Shown: positions 17,990 through 25,335 of the stretch, piece by piece
Layout: each line of letters begins with the position of its first letter
Numbering within the stretch: the stretch's first letter is position 1
DNA from: an uncultured Eubacteriales bacterium
GTDB taxonomy: Bacteria; Bacillota; Clostridia; Lachnospirales; Lachnospiraceae
Reading direction: 5' to 3'
Length of the DNA: 64,000 nucleotides
NCBI GenBank assembly: GCA_900314885.1
Contig: OMWY01000016.1
Span: forward strand, 20,778-84,777
Position numbers and translations under genes: made by a program
The notes under the pieces: model-generated
Seen by the model: only the letters and a program-made list of their open reading frames with translations
What the model was told of the DNA's origin: nothing
Databases searched by the model: none

Positions 17990-18394
17990 TCAGTGTTTGT
18001 AAAATTCATCAAGGAACTCAGCTACAGTAACTATCTTAATATTCTTATACTCTCTGATAGAAAGTAAGTCTTTATCTCCCGTCGTAATAAATACACAGTT
18101 AGCATCAATAGCACAATTAATAAATTTATCATCGTCCGGATCGCGACTCACCTTTTCATCACTTATCGGATTAATAATTTTACATGTGCTTATTATATAA
18201 GATAAGTCAGTTCTAGCTTTTTTATAAGGATATCTTTCTTTAAGCTCCATAACTGTGGCCTGGTATTCTTGAATTATGTCAGGCGTTACATAAGCATCTA
18301 TTCTATGTTTAAATAATAATACCAAAAGTTCCTCTGGCTTTCCTCCAAAATAAACCGCCGAGGCAATCACATTGGTGTCAATTACAATTCTCAT
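17990..18394 (-). CDS. PIN-domain toxin
   Basis: A 134-residue ribonuclease of the 'putative toxin-antitoxin system toxin, PIN family'. Acidic residues for metal binding are visible in 'MRIVIDTNVIASAVYFGG', in 'DPDDDKFINCAIDANC' and in 'FITTGDKDLL'. It overlaps the upstream AbrB-like gene by 17 bases, a standard antitoxin-toxin arrangement. It likely cleaves RNA when free of its partner. Confidence 0.9.
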   Translation of the reverse strand: MRIVIDTNVIASAVYFGGKPEELLVLLFKHRIDAYVTPDIIQEYQATVMELKERYPYKKARTDLSYIISTCKIINPISDEKVSRDPDDDKFINCAIDANCVFITTGDKDLLSIREYKNIKIVTVAEFLDEFYKH

Positions 18395-18665
18395 CCGCGT
18401 GCTTTTTTCTCCTTACAGTTCTGATTGCGTCATATATATCGTCCTCAGTCAGCCCTACCTCCTTCGCCCATTTCTGTGACTCAGCCATAGATTTTCTAAA
18501 ATCTTCTAATGTAGGTTTACGAATAGGTTTCAATAGTATGTTTTCTCCATCAGTAATAATAACAAATTGAATTCCTTCATTCAATGTCATGCTTTCACGA
18601 ATATCCTTCGGAATCATCACCATTCCTTTTGAAGACATTGATGTAATCTCTGTTATATCGTTCAT
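18378..18665 (-). CDS. AbrB/MazE-like antitoxin
   Basis: A 95-residue protein with a SpoVT/AbrB swapped-hairpin DNA-binding domain ('SSKGMVMIPKDIRESMTLNEG') at residues about 8-50. A C-terminal helical tail with 'LEDFRKSMAESQKWAKEVG' probably wraps the PIN toxin. ATG follows AAAGGAG by seven bases. It would also autoregulate the pair. Confidence 0.88.
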   Translation of the reverse strand: MNDITEITSMSSKGMVMIPKDIRESMTLNEGIQFVIITDGENILLKPIRKPTLEDFRKSMAESQKWAKEVGLTEDDIYDAIRTVRRKKHADENCN

Positions 18666-18712
18666 AATATACTCCTTTCATTCTTCTTGGCCATCCACCT
18701 TCGTTCCGCCAT

Positions 18713-18767
18713 TTCCGTGTCTGGCTTCGCACGAAGTGCGGTGCCTGACTCGGAATAGGCCAGCGCC
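18713..18767. repeat. Dispersed palindromic element, copy C (truncated)
   Basis: Contains GTGTCTGGCTTCGCACGAAG and TGCCTGACTCGGAATAGGCC. It shares TGACTCGGAATAGGC and AGCGCCAAC flanks with the copy at 22099 and the TGCCTGACTCGG core, in reverse, with copies at 17894 and 19341. Confidence 0.55.
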
Positions 18768-18813
18768 AACCATTAGCAACAGTCAGTCCACTCATTAATC
18801 CAGCACTTTTGCA

Positions 18814-19272
18814 TTACTCGAAAGATGAAATCTCTCCTACAATCTTGTTAATTCCGTCCTTATCATACTTTACAGTAAAACTTTTTTCTTTTCCCAACTT
18901 ATCAATTAAAAGCACCGATACATCTTCACTTTTTCCAACATTGAATTCCAGGTATGAATCATTCTTCCCATCATACTAAAGTTGTATTGTATCATCTGCC
19001 GTTGGAAAGACCTCCGGTTCTCTTATTAAAGAATCAAGCAGTTCTGAGACCTTTTCAACAACTTCCTGTGAAATTGGAGCCGCTCCGTAGCCATTCCAGT
19101 TATCGCCAAGTTTACTAATGTCATTCAATTTTTTTCTGACATTATCTTCGCCATCATCAATATTCAAGGATTTATTTTTATACAAATCAAGTGTAAATAC
19201 ATAAACCCGATACGCATCTGATTCATTTAAATCTTTCAGCATAGACACTGTTTTTTCAATCGTCCCAGTCAT
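18814..19272 (-). pseudogene. Unknown small protein X, copy 1, with amber stop
   Basis: Close relative of the intact gene at 31489-31941. It starts with 'MTGTIEKTVSMLKDL' and keeps 'DNWNGYGAAPIS'. Reading stops after 'TADDTIQL' at TAG (18976-18978), yet the same frame continues with 'YDGKNDSYLEFNV' to TAA at 18814, exactly where the relative reads GAG (Glu). A single G-to-T change therefore truncated it, unless TAG is suppressed. Its partner gene Y is absent here. Function unknown; the position beside restriction and toxin-antitoxin genes suggests a defence accessory. Confidence 0.75.
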
Positions 19273-19340
19273 ATTTACTTACCTCAAATTATCATTCAAA
19301 CAAAAATATATCTTATTTTTACTTTACCCTGTAACATTCC

Positions 19341-19400
19341 ATCCCGAGTCAGGCACCGGGAAATAGGCTTCGCCTATTCCCCGAGAGCCTGACACGGGAT
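19341..19400. repeat. Dispersed 60-bp palindromic element, copy B
   Basis: ATCCCGAGTCAGGCACCGGG at the left and CCCCGAGAGCCTGACACGGGAT at the right enclose AATAGGC-TTC-GCCTATT. This is the most symmetric copy of the family. It lies between protein X copy 1 and the subunit M gene. Confidence 0.78.
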
Positions 19401-19420
19401 AATATCTTAGCTACATTTTA

Positions 19421-20419
19421 CTACTCTTTCATATTCCTGTAAAGCACTGTCTTCCCGGCTCGCCAGTCTTTTATCTTGCAGGGCATAGCGGTCCCGGCCA
19501 CCTCATTTTCCTCTGACTCAAAGAAGCTGTACTGGTGGCCTTCCGCAACCTTTACCCCCTGTGGGAGGGAATCAGTCAGGCCATCCATCTGCCAAAGGTT
19601 CCAGCAAATAATATTAGTTATTTTATTAAGCAGCTTTTTATCGTCGACCTTTTTACCCCATCTGTCTTCATAATAATCGCAAAAGGTCATCAGAAAATTT
19701 ATCCTTGCGATAAGTAAATTGTCTCCCTGATATTCGAAGCCGTAGCAGCTCTCAAAAGCTCTCAGGGTCCAACTAACCCAGTCATCATAATTATCGGTAT
19801 TTTCATTTACAATACGAAGCTTTCTGTCAAGAATACCGATTCTCTTTTTCGGTGGAATTATCAATTCTCCGGTAACGGTATCATATCTCGAAACGAGAAA
19901 GGGAGCCTCACCACAGGTTATCTCGAGGCGTCTCGAGTCAACGTATTCCATCCAATTCTTATCCGCCGGGAATTCCACCTTTTCTTCATTTATCTCCCAT
20001 TCATTACCAGTAATCCTGTTAAATACAACCTTCCTCCCGAACCACTCTTCGTCAAGGATATTATTCATCCTGGCGCATAGCCACGACGGAGTGAAAACCT
20101 CAGCCTTTTTTCGCGTCCTGTCTGACTGGTCGCCAGCGTCCTTCGTGACTCTCGGCTGTATCGCGAGCGGGTCTATTCCACCCAGCTTCGCGGCTGTTAT
20201 CTCATTTTCAGCTCCGAACCCTTCACCATTATTGGCATAGCTGTCCGTCGCGAAAATAATATTCTTCCCACTCGTCTTATCCTTAAGCAGGGCAGACAGC
20301 TCATCCTTAACCGGATACGACCGCAGATCAATCAATTTATCCAAAATATTCCTCAATTCAGTGACAGGCGCTGTTAACAAATTATGAACAGATAATTTCG
20401 GTAATCGTGAAGTTGTCAT
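19421..20419 (-). CDS. Restriction endonuclease subunit M-like protein
   Basis: A 332-residue methyltransferase-like protein. The stretch 'KAEVFTPSWLCARMNNILDEEWFG' corresponds to the FTP motif at the N-side of N6-methylases. 'LRAFESCYGFEYQGDNLLIARINFL' and 'NIICWNLWQMDGLTDSLP' are characteristic of the group that accompanies Eco57I-type methylases in Clostridia. No NPPY motif is present, so it is not a complete methylase by itself. ATG follows the nitroreductase stop directly. A deleted version of this gene lies at 32145-32423. Confidence 0.75.
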   Translation of the reverse strand: MTTSRLPKLSVHNLLTAPVTELRNILDKLIDLRSYPVKDELSALLKDKTSGKNIIFATDSYANNGEGFGAENEITAAKLGGIDPLAIQPRVTKDAGDQSDRTRKKAEVFTPSWLCARMNNILDEEWFGRKVVFNRITGNEWEINEEKVEFPADKNWMEYVDSRRLEITCGEAPFLVSRYDTVTGELIIPPKKRIGILDRKLRIVNENTDNYDDWVSWTLRAFESCYGFEYQGDNLLIARINFLMTFCDYYEDRWGKKVDDKKLLNKITNIICWNLWQMDGLTDSLPQGVKVAEGHQYSFFESEENEVAGTAMPCKIKDWRAGKTVLYRNMKE

Positions 20420-21016
20420 TTACCGTATTGTGAGAACCAATTCCTCAGCTTTTCTTTTAGGTACATGGTGTCTTCCTGCCTCATCGTGGTAAAACTTTAT
20501 TCCGTGTCCACCGTCTGATTCATCTTTTACTGGATCGATGACAATCTCCTCATCCCTCACGCCAAGAGCTATGACAAGCTGAATCTTATACCTTTCCGGT
20601 AATTCAAGTACTTTTGACAATTCCTGCTTATTTATCTTTTCGAGCATGCAGCCGGATATCCCCATGCTTTGAGCACAAAGTAAAATGCTCTGCGCCTGAA
20701 TTCCGCTGTCAATCTCTGCTTTTTCGGCTATATCAGTGTCAAGTACCATTATAAGATATGCTGCCGGTCTCTGACCCGGTTCCGGTCCAGCCCAGTCAGT
20801 AATATAAGGAGCCCATATCAGGTTCTCAAATATTTTCCGATTCATCTCATCCGAATTAGAGATAATGTATTTCATAGGCTGCTTGTTCATAGCAGAAGGA
20901 CAGTAAGACGCCACAGAAACGAGCTTCATTAAGACATTATTTTCTATCCTCACATCCTGCTTAAAGCGCCTTGTACTGCGTGTCCTTTTTATCAAATCTA
21001 AAAAATCTTCCTGCAT
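20420..21016 (-). CDS. Nitroreductase family flavoprotein
   Basis: A 198-residue FMN-dependent oxidoreductase: 'IKRTRSTRRFKQD' for FMN binding, 'VASYCPSAMNKQPMKYIIS', 'SGIQAQSILLCAQSMGISGCML' and 'IALGVRDEE'. The natural electron acceptor is unknown. The ATG at 21016 has AAAGGGG six bases upstream. In-frame sequence further upstream ('NLLTTPVTG') copies the start of the neighbouring subunit M gene ('NLLTAPVTE') and is a duplicated scrap, not part of the enzyme. Confidence 0.88.
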   Translation of the reverse strand: MQEDFLDLIKRTRSTRRFKQDVRIENNVLMKLVSVASYCPSAMNKQPMKYIISNSDEMNRKIFENLIWAPYITDWAGPEPGQRPAAYLIMVLDTDIAEKAEIDSGIQAQSILLCAQSMGISGCMLEKINKQELSKVLELPERYKIQLVIALGVRDEEIVIDPVKDESDGGHGIKFYHDEAGRHHVPKRKAEELVLTIR

Positions 21017-21096
21017 ATTTTGCCCCTTTCCAGTGACAGGTGTTGTTAACAAATTATCCATTTAAACTCCCTTCTAATGATAATCAATTTTCGCCC

Positions 21097-22059
21097 CTAC
21101 TCCGTCAGCAGCCTGCACTTTCCCATTGCAATCTCCGCTTTGATTGAGTGATCATTTTTGCCTTTATCTTTACACTTCTTGCCTAATTTTTTTCCATCCA
21201 TGAAAATGCTTCCAAAGGAACAGTCTATATCAAGCTCCGCATCGGAAACCCACGGCGTCTCTCTCATTGTGAAATCACCCATGGCAAGGTCGGCGTTAAC
21301 AGACCTGATATTTGAATTACTTAAAGTGAGGTTTCCCATGGCAAGGTCCATCTTCGCTGAATCTATATTGCAGCTGTACATATCAAAGCTTCCCAGCGCA
21401 AGATCTACCTTCAGTTTAGCAAAGTTGAGGCCGGTCATTTTGAGTGATCCTAAGCCGGATTCAACGCTTGATTTCTTAGCAAAGCCCATAGTTGCCGGAA
21501 TATCTATTGTGAGATTTCCCTTAGGCATATTATTAAAATGCTCATCCTTATCGTATTTTATTTTTAGGACGTCCTTATCTATTTTTACATTTGGCATAAG
21601 CTTCTTATGACCGGTAAAATAAACATTAATATCAGAAATGTCATCACGGGCTTCGATGACAATATCCGTACAGGCAATATCTATTTTTATGCCCGCGGCG
21701 GCAGAAAAACGCCAGCTTTTATTTACATCATCCTTATCGTTATTAGTACTGAATGCGTCTATTAGTCTACCCAAAAAGCTTTTGTGGCTTCCGTCAAAAC
21801 CGTGATTTATTCTTTCATTGCTGTTTCCATCATACAGGACAGGTGTATTTGGCATTCCAAGTGCCTCACGTAATTCAGCCGGATCGCCAAACTCCTTCAT
21901 TACTATCCCGGCCGCTTCCTCATCGGAATGACCATCCCGCTTCAGTTCGCTGAACCTGTCTTCCATCATAGAATACAGCTCATTCCTCGCCCTCGCGACC
22001 TCCTCACTCTCCGGATACGCCGCAAAAACTGAGTCAAGAAAATTCTTCAATATATCCAT
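21097..22059 (-). CDS. HAAS-domain protein with C-terminal DUF4097-like beta repeats
   Basis: A 320-residue protein. The first 70 residues ('MDILKNFLDSVFAAYPESEE', 'SDEEAAGIVMKEFGDPAELREALG') form a HAAS-type helical domain. From about residue 120 a repeating beta pattern appears ('AKMDLAMGNLTLSNSNI', 'VNADLAMGDFTMRE', 'AELDIDCSFGSIFMDG'), typical of DUF4097/adhesin-like right-handed helices. No membrane helix links them. Such proteins are often regulated with PadR repressors, but none is adjacent. Function unknown. Confidence 0.75.
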   Translation of the reverse strand: MDILKNFLDSVFAAYPESEEVARARNELYSMMEDRFSELKRDGHSDEEAAGIVMKEFGDPAELREALGMPNTPVLYDGNSNERINHGFDGSHKSFLGRLIDAFSTNNDKDDVNKSWRFSAAAGIKIDIACTDIVIEARDDISDINVYFTGHKKLMPNVKIDKDVLKIKYDKDEHFNNMPKGNLTIDIPATMGFAKKSSVESGLGSLKMTGLNFAKLKVDLALGSFDMYSCNIDSAKMDLAMGNLTLSNSNIRSVNADLAMGDFTMRETPWVSDAELDIDCSFGSIFMDGKKLGKKCKDKGKNDHSIKAEIAMGKCRLLTE

Positions 22060-22098
22060 ATTGTGCTCCCTTTTATTACATCATTTACCGCCATTTCA

Positions 22099-22125
22099 GT
22101 GTCTGACTCGGAATAGGCTAGCGCC
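22099..22125. repeat. Dispersed palindromic element, copy D (fragment)
   Basis: GTGTCTGACTCGGAATAGGC followed by TAGCGCC, preceded by CCGCCATTTC as in the copy at 18713. Only one arm remains. Confidence 0.5.
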
Positions 22126-22128
22126 AAA

Positions 22129-22407
22129 CTATTTTTTGAACAGATCTGAATGAGATCCTGTATTAATTAAAGTCAATGTAAGTACATTATCTTTTTTATA
22201 ATAAACAAGAAGCCAATCAGGGTCAATGTGACATTCTCTGAAACCTATGTAATCTCCCGTGAGTTCATGGTCATGATTTCTTTCATCGAGAGGTTCATCT
22301 CTCTGTAGCCTGCCAACAATTTCATTAAGAAGACTCAGATTCATACCTCGTTTCTTCATCAACTTATAGATTTTTTTAAATTTGGTAGTAAGTATGATTT
22401 CTCGCAT
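22129..22407 (-). CDS. YafQ-family mRNA interferase toxin
   Basis: A 92-residue RelE-superfamily toxin: 'TTKFKKIYKLMKKRGMN', 'LDERNHDHELTGDYIGFREC' with the catalytic His/Asp region, 'HIDPDWLLVYY' and the C-terminal 'LINTGSHSDLFKK' containing the essential His. It overlaps the antitoxin gene by one base. It should cleave mRNA on the ribosome. Confidence 0.93.
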   Translation of the reverse strand: MREIILTTKFKKIYKLMKKRGMNLSLLNEIVGRLQRDEPLDERNHDHELTGDYIGFRECHIDPDWLLVYYKKDNVLTLTLINTGSHSDLFKK

Positions 22408-22685
22408 TAGTCATCTATATCCTTAACTGCATCAGCAAATGTAGCATATCTTTTAGTGGCTGGATCGTTCGTAAGCTGAATAGCCTCTCTCATAGCTTCC
22501 TCGGTCTCTTCATTATATCGAGGGAGCTTAACATCAAACGGAAGCCCACCTACAAGAAGCGACTGTGAGAAAAACATATTAACAGCCTGTGGAAGCGTCA
22601 TACCAAGTTTCTGATATAACTGTTCCACACTGTTTTTCTTATCTTCATCTACTCTCATATTAAAATTAGCTGTCTTTGTAGCCAT
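22407..22685 (-). CDS. RelB/DinJ-family antitoxin
   Basis: A 92-residue ribbon-helix-helix protein. 'ANFNMRVDEDKKNSVEQLYQ' gives the DNA-binding strand, and 'GMTLPQAVNMFFSQSLLVGG' and 'LPFDVKLPRYNEET' are RelB/DinJ hallmarks. The ATG at 22685 has AGGAAGGTG upstream; the frame stays open further upstream but there covers the promoter. It neutralises the YafQ-like toxin and probably binds the inverted repeat at its promoter. Confidence 0.93.
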   Translation of the reverse strand: MATKTANFNMRVDEDKKNSVEQLYQKLGMTLPQAVNMFFSQSLLVGGLPFDVKLPRYNEETEEAMREAIQLTNDPATKRYATFADAVKDIDD

Positions 22686-22708
22686 ACAAATCACCTTCCT
22701 TTGATTGT

Positions 22709-22737
22709 ATAATACCACAAATGTTGCACAATTGCAA
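22709..22737 (-). promoter_or_regulatory. Promoter and operator of the DinJ/YafQ-like pair
   Basis: Minus strand TTGCAA (22732-22737), a 17-base spacer and TATTAT (22709-22714). The palindrome TTGCA-CAAT-TGCAA (22724-22737) covers the -35 box, as expected for antitoxin autorepression. Confidence 0.7.
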
Positions 22738-22785
22738 GCGTTTGTGAAACTTTTACAAGTAATTTGACTTTCTTTGCAACAAAAA

Positions 22786-22810
22786 AGAGGGCAGATATTA
22801 TCTGCTCTCT
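22786..22810 (-). terminator. Rho-independent terminator
   Basis: AGAG(A)GCAGATA / TATCTGC(C)CTCT stem followed on the minus strand by TTTTTTG. It ends the hypothetical gene at 22834-23274. Confidence 0.8.
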
Positions 22811-22833
22811 TACGGGTATCAGGAACCCCCCTG

Positions 22834-23274
22834 TCAGTAATCCCCATACTCATCCTGCACAAGTGGGAGAAGGCGTTCCTGTAAGTCCTCTTCTACCTCC
22901 TGCATAAGGTTCTGGGTTAATTCAGAGTACTCATCAGCTGAATAATTTGTTATGTCTACTTCTTCTCCATCCGGCATATCGATATCGGTATCAGTTGATT
23001 CGTCAATATTTACACTATTGCCGTTACCCTCGGTGTCATCAGACTTCTTCATGTAAAATGATACGGTCATTTCTCCATCATAGTCATCGGTAATTCTCTC
23101 ACTTAAGTCAGACAGGAACTTTCCATATTTCTCAGAGATAAAATCCCTTTGGATCTCAAAGAAGTTCTCATGCTCTTTGGCGTAAGTGAACTGCCTGAAG
23201 CCAAAGAATCCTGCTACAATCAGCGCAGCTATATCTTGTATCTTCGGGCAGAATGTGTTACAATCGTAGATAGT
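22834..23274 (-). pseudogene. N-terminally truncated hypothetical membrane protein
   Basis: The open frame extends from 23274 without any ATG, GTG or TTG until the ATG at 23070. The early part encodes a membrane helix 'IAALIVAGFFGFRQF' followed by a charged helix 'YAKEHENFFEIQRDF'; the rest is very acidic ('TDTDIDMPDGEEVDITNY', 'LMQEVEEDLQERLLP'). Because the lgt promoter sits inside the 5' part, the gene probably lost its start. A 78-residue product from 23070 is possible. I do not recognise the family. Confidence 0.45.
23236..23264 (+). promoter_or_regulatory. Promoter of the first lgt gene
   Basis: TTGTAT (23236-23241), 17 bases, TACAAT (23259-23264), 31 bases upstream of the chosen start codon. 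Confidence 0.55.
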
Positions 23275-23294
23275 TTATGCGCAAAGGAGTTAAA

Positions 23295-24068
23295 ATGTAC
23301 AACGATTTATTTACCATAGGAAAATTCACGCTGCACGGCTATGGCCTGATGATTGGCCTTGGCTTTTTATTCGGTCTTCTCGTTGGACTTCATATAGCTA
23401 AGCAGCGGGGAATTGAGCAAAATGATGTGATCGACCTTGCCCTGCTCGTATTTATTTTAGGCTTCGCGGGAGGGAAGCTCCTATACATCATCACGGATCT
23501 GCCTGATATTATTTCCGGAAAATATACCTGGCGGGATCTGTCGAATGGGTTCGTGGTCTACGGCGGAATAATAATGGCGCTTATAGTAGCCTTAATTTTC
23601 TGCAGGAAGAAAAAGATAGATTATGGCGCGATGGGAGACGTAATAGCGACGTCTACCGCACTCGTGCAGGGATTCGGTCGTATAGGCTGCTTCCTTGCGG
23701 GCTGCTGCTACGGGATGGAGACAAAGTCATGGTTTCATGTGACCTTTACCCATTCGGATTACGCTCCGAATAACGTTCCTTTAATTCCTACCCAGTTAAT
23801 TTCGAGTGCGGCCAATTTTCTTAACTTTGCGGTACTTATGGTTGCCATGAAAAAATGTAAAAAGCCGGGTCAGGTATTTGCCCTGTACCTTATTAATTAC
23901 AGCATCGGAAGATTCATTATCGAATTCTTCAGAGGCGATTTAATAAGAGGTCAGGTTGGAGTCCTTTCGACTTCCCAGTTTATTTCGATATTTATATTAG
24001 CTTTCGGAATATGGTTCTACTTCTACAATACAAAGCGGAAGGCGGAAATAAAAAAGGCGGCAGAATAA
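23295..24068 (+). CDS. lgt: Prolipoprotein diacylglyceryl transferase, copy 1
   Basis: A 257-residue membrane enzyme that transfers diacylglycerol from phosphatidylglycerol to the lipobox Cys of prelipoproteins. About seven hydrophobic segments are present. Family landmarks are 'TLHGYGLMIGLGF', 'NGFVVYGGIIMAL' and the Lgt signature region 'GFGRIGCFLAGCCYG'. The ATG at 23295 has AAAGGAG five bases upstream; an in-frame ATG at 23277 has none. It is about 92% identical to the tandem copy at 24540. A terminator overlaps the stop codon. Confidence 0.93.
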   Translation: MYNDLFTIGKFTLHGYGLMIGLGFLFGLLVGLHIAKQRGIEQNDVIDLALLVFILGFAGGKLLYIITDLPDIISGKYTWRDLSNGFVVYGGIIMALIVALIFCRKKKIDYGAMGDVIATSTALVQGFGRIGCFLAGCCYGMETKSWFHVTFTHSDYAPNNVPLIPTQLISSAANFLNFAVLMVAMKKCKKPGQVFALYLINYSIGRFIIEFFRGDLIRGQVGVLSTSQFISIFILAFGIWFYFYNTKRKAEIKKAAE

Positions 24069-24079
24069 TCTGCCGCCTT
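24054..24079 (+). terminator. Terminator of lgt copy 1
   Basis: AAGGCGGCAGA / TCTGCCGCCTT with an ATAA loop, followed by CTTTTAATTT. The stem includes the last codons and stop of lgt. Confidence 0.85.
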
Positions 24080-24218
24080 CTTTTAATTTAATTAGTATTT
24101 ATTTGGTTTCAAAACCGTAACTATTCTGCTCCCTGATTTCTCTTTTGTCAATAGGAAATTATAACAATTTTCATATTTCATGATATTTAACACATGTTTA
24201 ACTATGTCGCATTACTTA

Positions 24219-24247
24219 TTGACTTATTAATTTTACACTTGTATAAT
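24219..24247 (+). promoter_or_regulatory. Promoter of the small gene and lgt copy 2
   Basis: TTGACT (24219-24224), 17 bases, TATAAT (24242-24247). Near consensus; 34 bases before the start codon. Confidence 0.8.
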
Positions 24248-24281
24248 CATGATAGCAAAGCATTTAAGGAGGCACAAAACC

Positions 24282-24512
24282 ATGAAAAATCCGGCTGATA
24301 TGATAGCTATAGCGAACGCGATGAAGAAGTTCCAGGCTGACCACCCGAAGGCTGTCGCTTTTTTCCAGAATGAGATCCTGTCCGGCGTTCCCGAAGGAAC
24401 CATCATAGAGTTCTCTGTCGAGAAGCCCGGCGGAGCCAAGGTCACCAGCAACCTGAAGGTAAACGCCGATGACCTCGCCGCCTTTGAGAAGCTTAAAAAC
24501 ATGAAGCCCTGA
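24282..24512 (+). CDS. Small conserved hypothetical protein upstream of lgt copy 2
   Basis: A 76-residue soluble protein starting 'MKNPADMIAIANAMKKF', with a predicted helix, then 'FFQNEILSGVPEGTIIEFSV' and a strand-rich 'KVTSNLKVNADDLAAFEKL' tail. GGAGG lies ten bases before the ATG at 24282. It has no membrane segment. It is co-transcribed with the second lgt (27-base gap) but is not present before the first lgt. Function not recognised. Confidence 0.75.
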   Translation: MKNPADMIAIANAMKKFQADHPKAVAFFQNEILSGVPEGTIIEFSVEKPGGAKVTSNLKVNADDLAAFEKLKNMKP

Positions 24513-24539
24513 CACGGTTTCGCACGCAAAGGAGGCAAG

Positions 24540-25313
24540 ATGTACAACGATTTATTTACAATAGGAAAATTCACGCTTCATGGCTACGGCCTCATGATAG
24601 GGATCGGCTTCATAGTCGGCCTCCTCGTGGGCCTTCATATAGCCAAGGAACGTGGCATAGAACAAAATGATGTGATAGACCTTGCTCTGCTAGTATTCGT
24701 ATTAGGTTTCGCAGGTGGGAAGCTCCTCTACATCATCACGGATCTTCCTGATATTATCTCAGGAAAATATACCTGGCGGGACCTCTCGAACGGCTTTGTG
24801 GTCTACGGCGGTATAATAATGGCTCTTGTGGTTGCGCTCATTTTCTGCGTAAGAAAGAAAATTGACTACGGCGCCATGGGGGACGTTATCGCCACTGCGA
24901 CGGCCCTTGTTCAGGGTTTTGGCCGCATTGGATGTTTCCTTGCGGGCTGCTGCTACGGGGTTGAGACCGATTCATGGTTTCACGTCACATTTACCCACTC
25001 GGATTACGCTCCGAATAATGTGCCGCTTGTCCCTACCCAGCTTATCTCAAGCGCAGCGAATTTCCTTAATTTCGCGGTCCTTATGATAGCCATGAAGAAG
25101 TTCAAGAAACCGGGCCAGGTATTTGCCCTCTATCTCATCAATTACAGCATAGGAAGGTTCATCATCGAATTCTTCAGGGGCGACCTCATAAGAGGCCAGG
25201 TTGGAATCCTTTCGACCTCCCAGTTCATTTCCATATTCATACTAGCCTTCGGACTCTGGTTCTTCTACTACAATACAAAACGCAACGCGGAAATAAAAGA
25301 GGCGGCAGAATAA
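24540..25313 (+). CDS. lgt: Prolipoprotein diacylglyceryl transferase, copy 2
   Basis: A 257-residue paralogue of the upstream lgt, differing at about 20 positions, mostly conservative (for example 'GMETKS' becomes 'GVETDS'). All signature residues in 'HGYGLMIG', 'VVYGGIIMAL' and 'GRIGCFLAGCCYG' are kept, so it should be active. Its synonymous codons are more often C- or G-ending than in copy 1, so the copies have diverged for some time. Start ATG follows AAAGGAGG. It shares the same 3' hairpin design. Confidence 0.93.
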   Translation: MYNDLFTIGKFTLHGYGLMIGIGFIVGLLVGLHIAKERGIEQNDVIDLALLVFVLGFAGGKLLYIITDLPDIISGKYTWRDLSNGFVVYGGIIMALVVALIFCVRKKIDYGAMGDVIATATALVQGFGRIGCFLAGCCYGVETDSWFHVTFTHSDYAPNNVPLVPTQLISSAANFLNFAVLMIAMKKFKKPGQVFALYLINYSIGRFIIEFFRGDLIRGQVGILSTSQFISIFILAFGLWFFYYNTKRNAEIKEAAE

Positions 25314-25324
25314 TCTGCCGCCTA
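25301..25324. terminator. Bidirectional terminator between lgt copy 2 and fucO
   Basis: AGGCGGCAGA / TCTGCCGCCT with an ATAA loop, followed by ATCTTTATTTCTTT. It lies between convergent genes. Confidence 0.8.
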
Positions 25325-25335
25325 TCTTTATTTCT

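Noticed and set aside
22686..22862. N-terminal extension of the DinJ-like antitoxin
   Set aside because: The extension covers the -35/-10 promoter and the upstream terminator; the ATG at 22685 has its own ribosome site and matches the family start.
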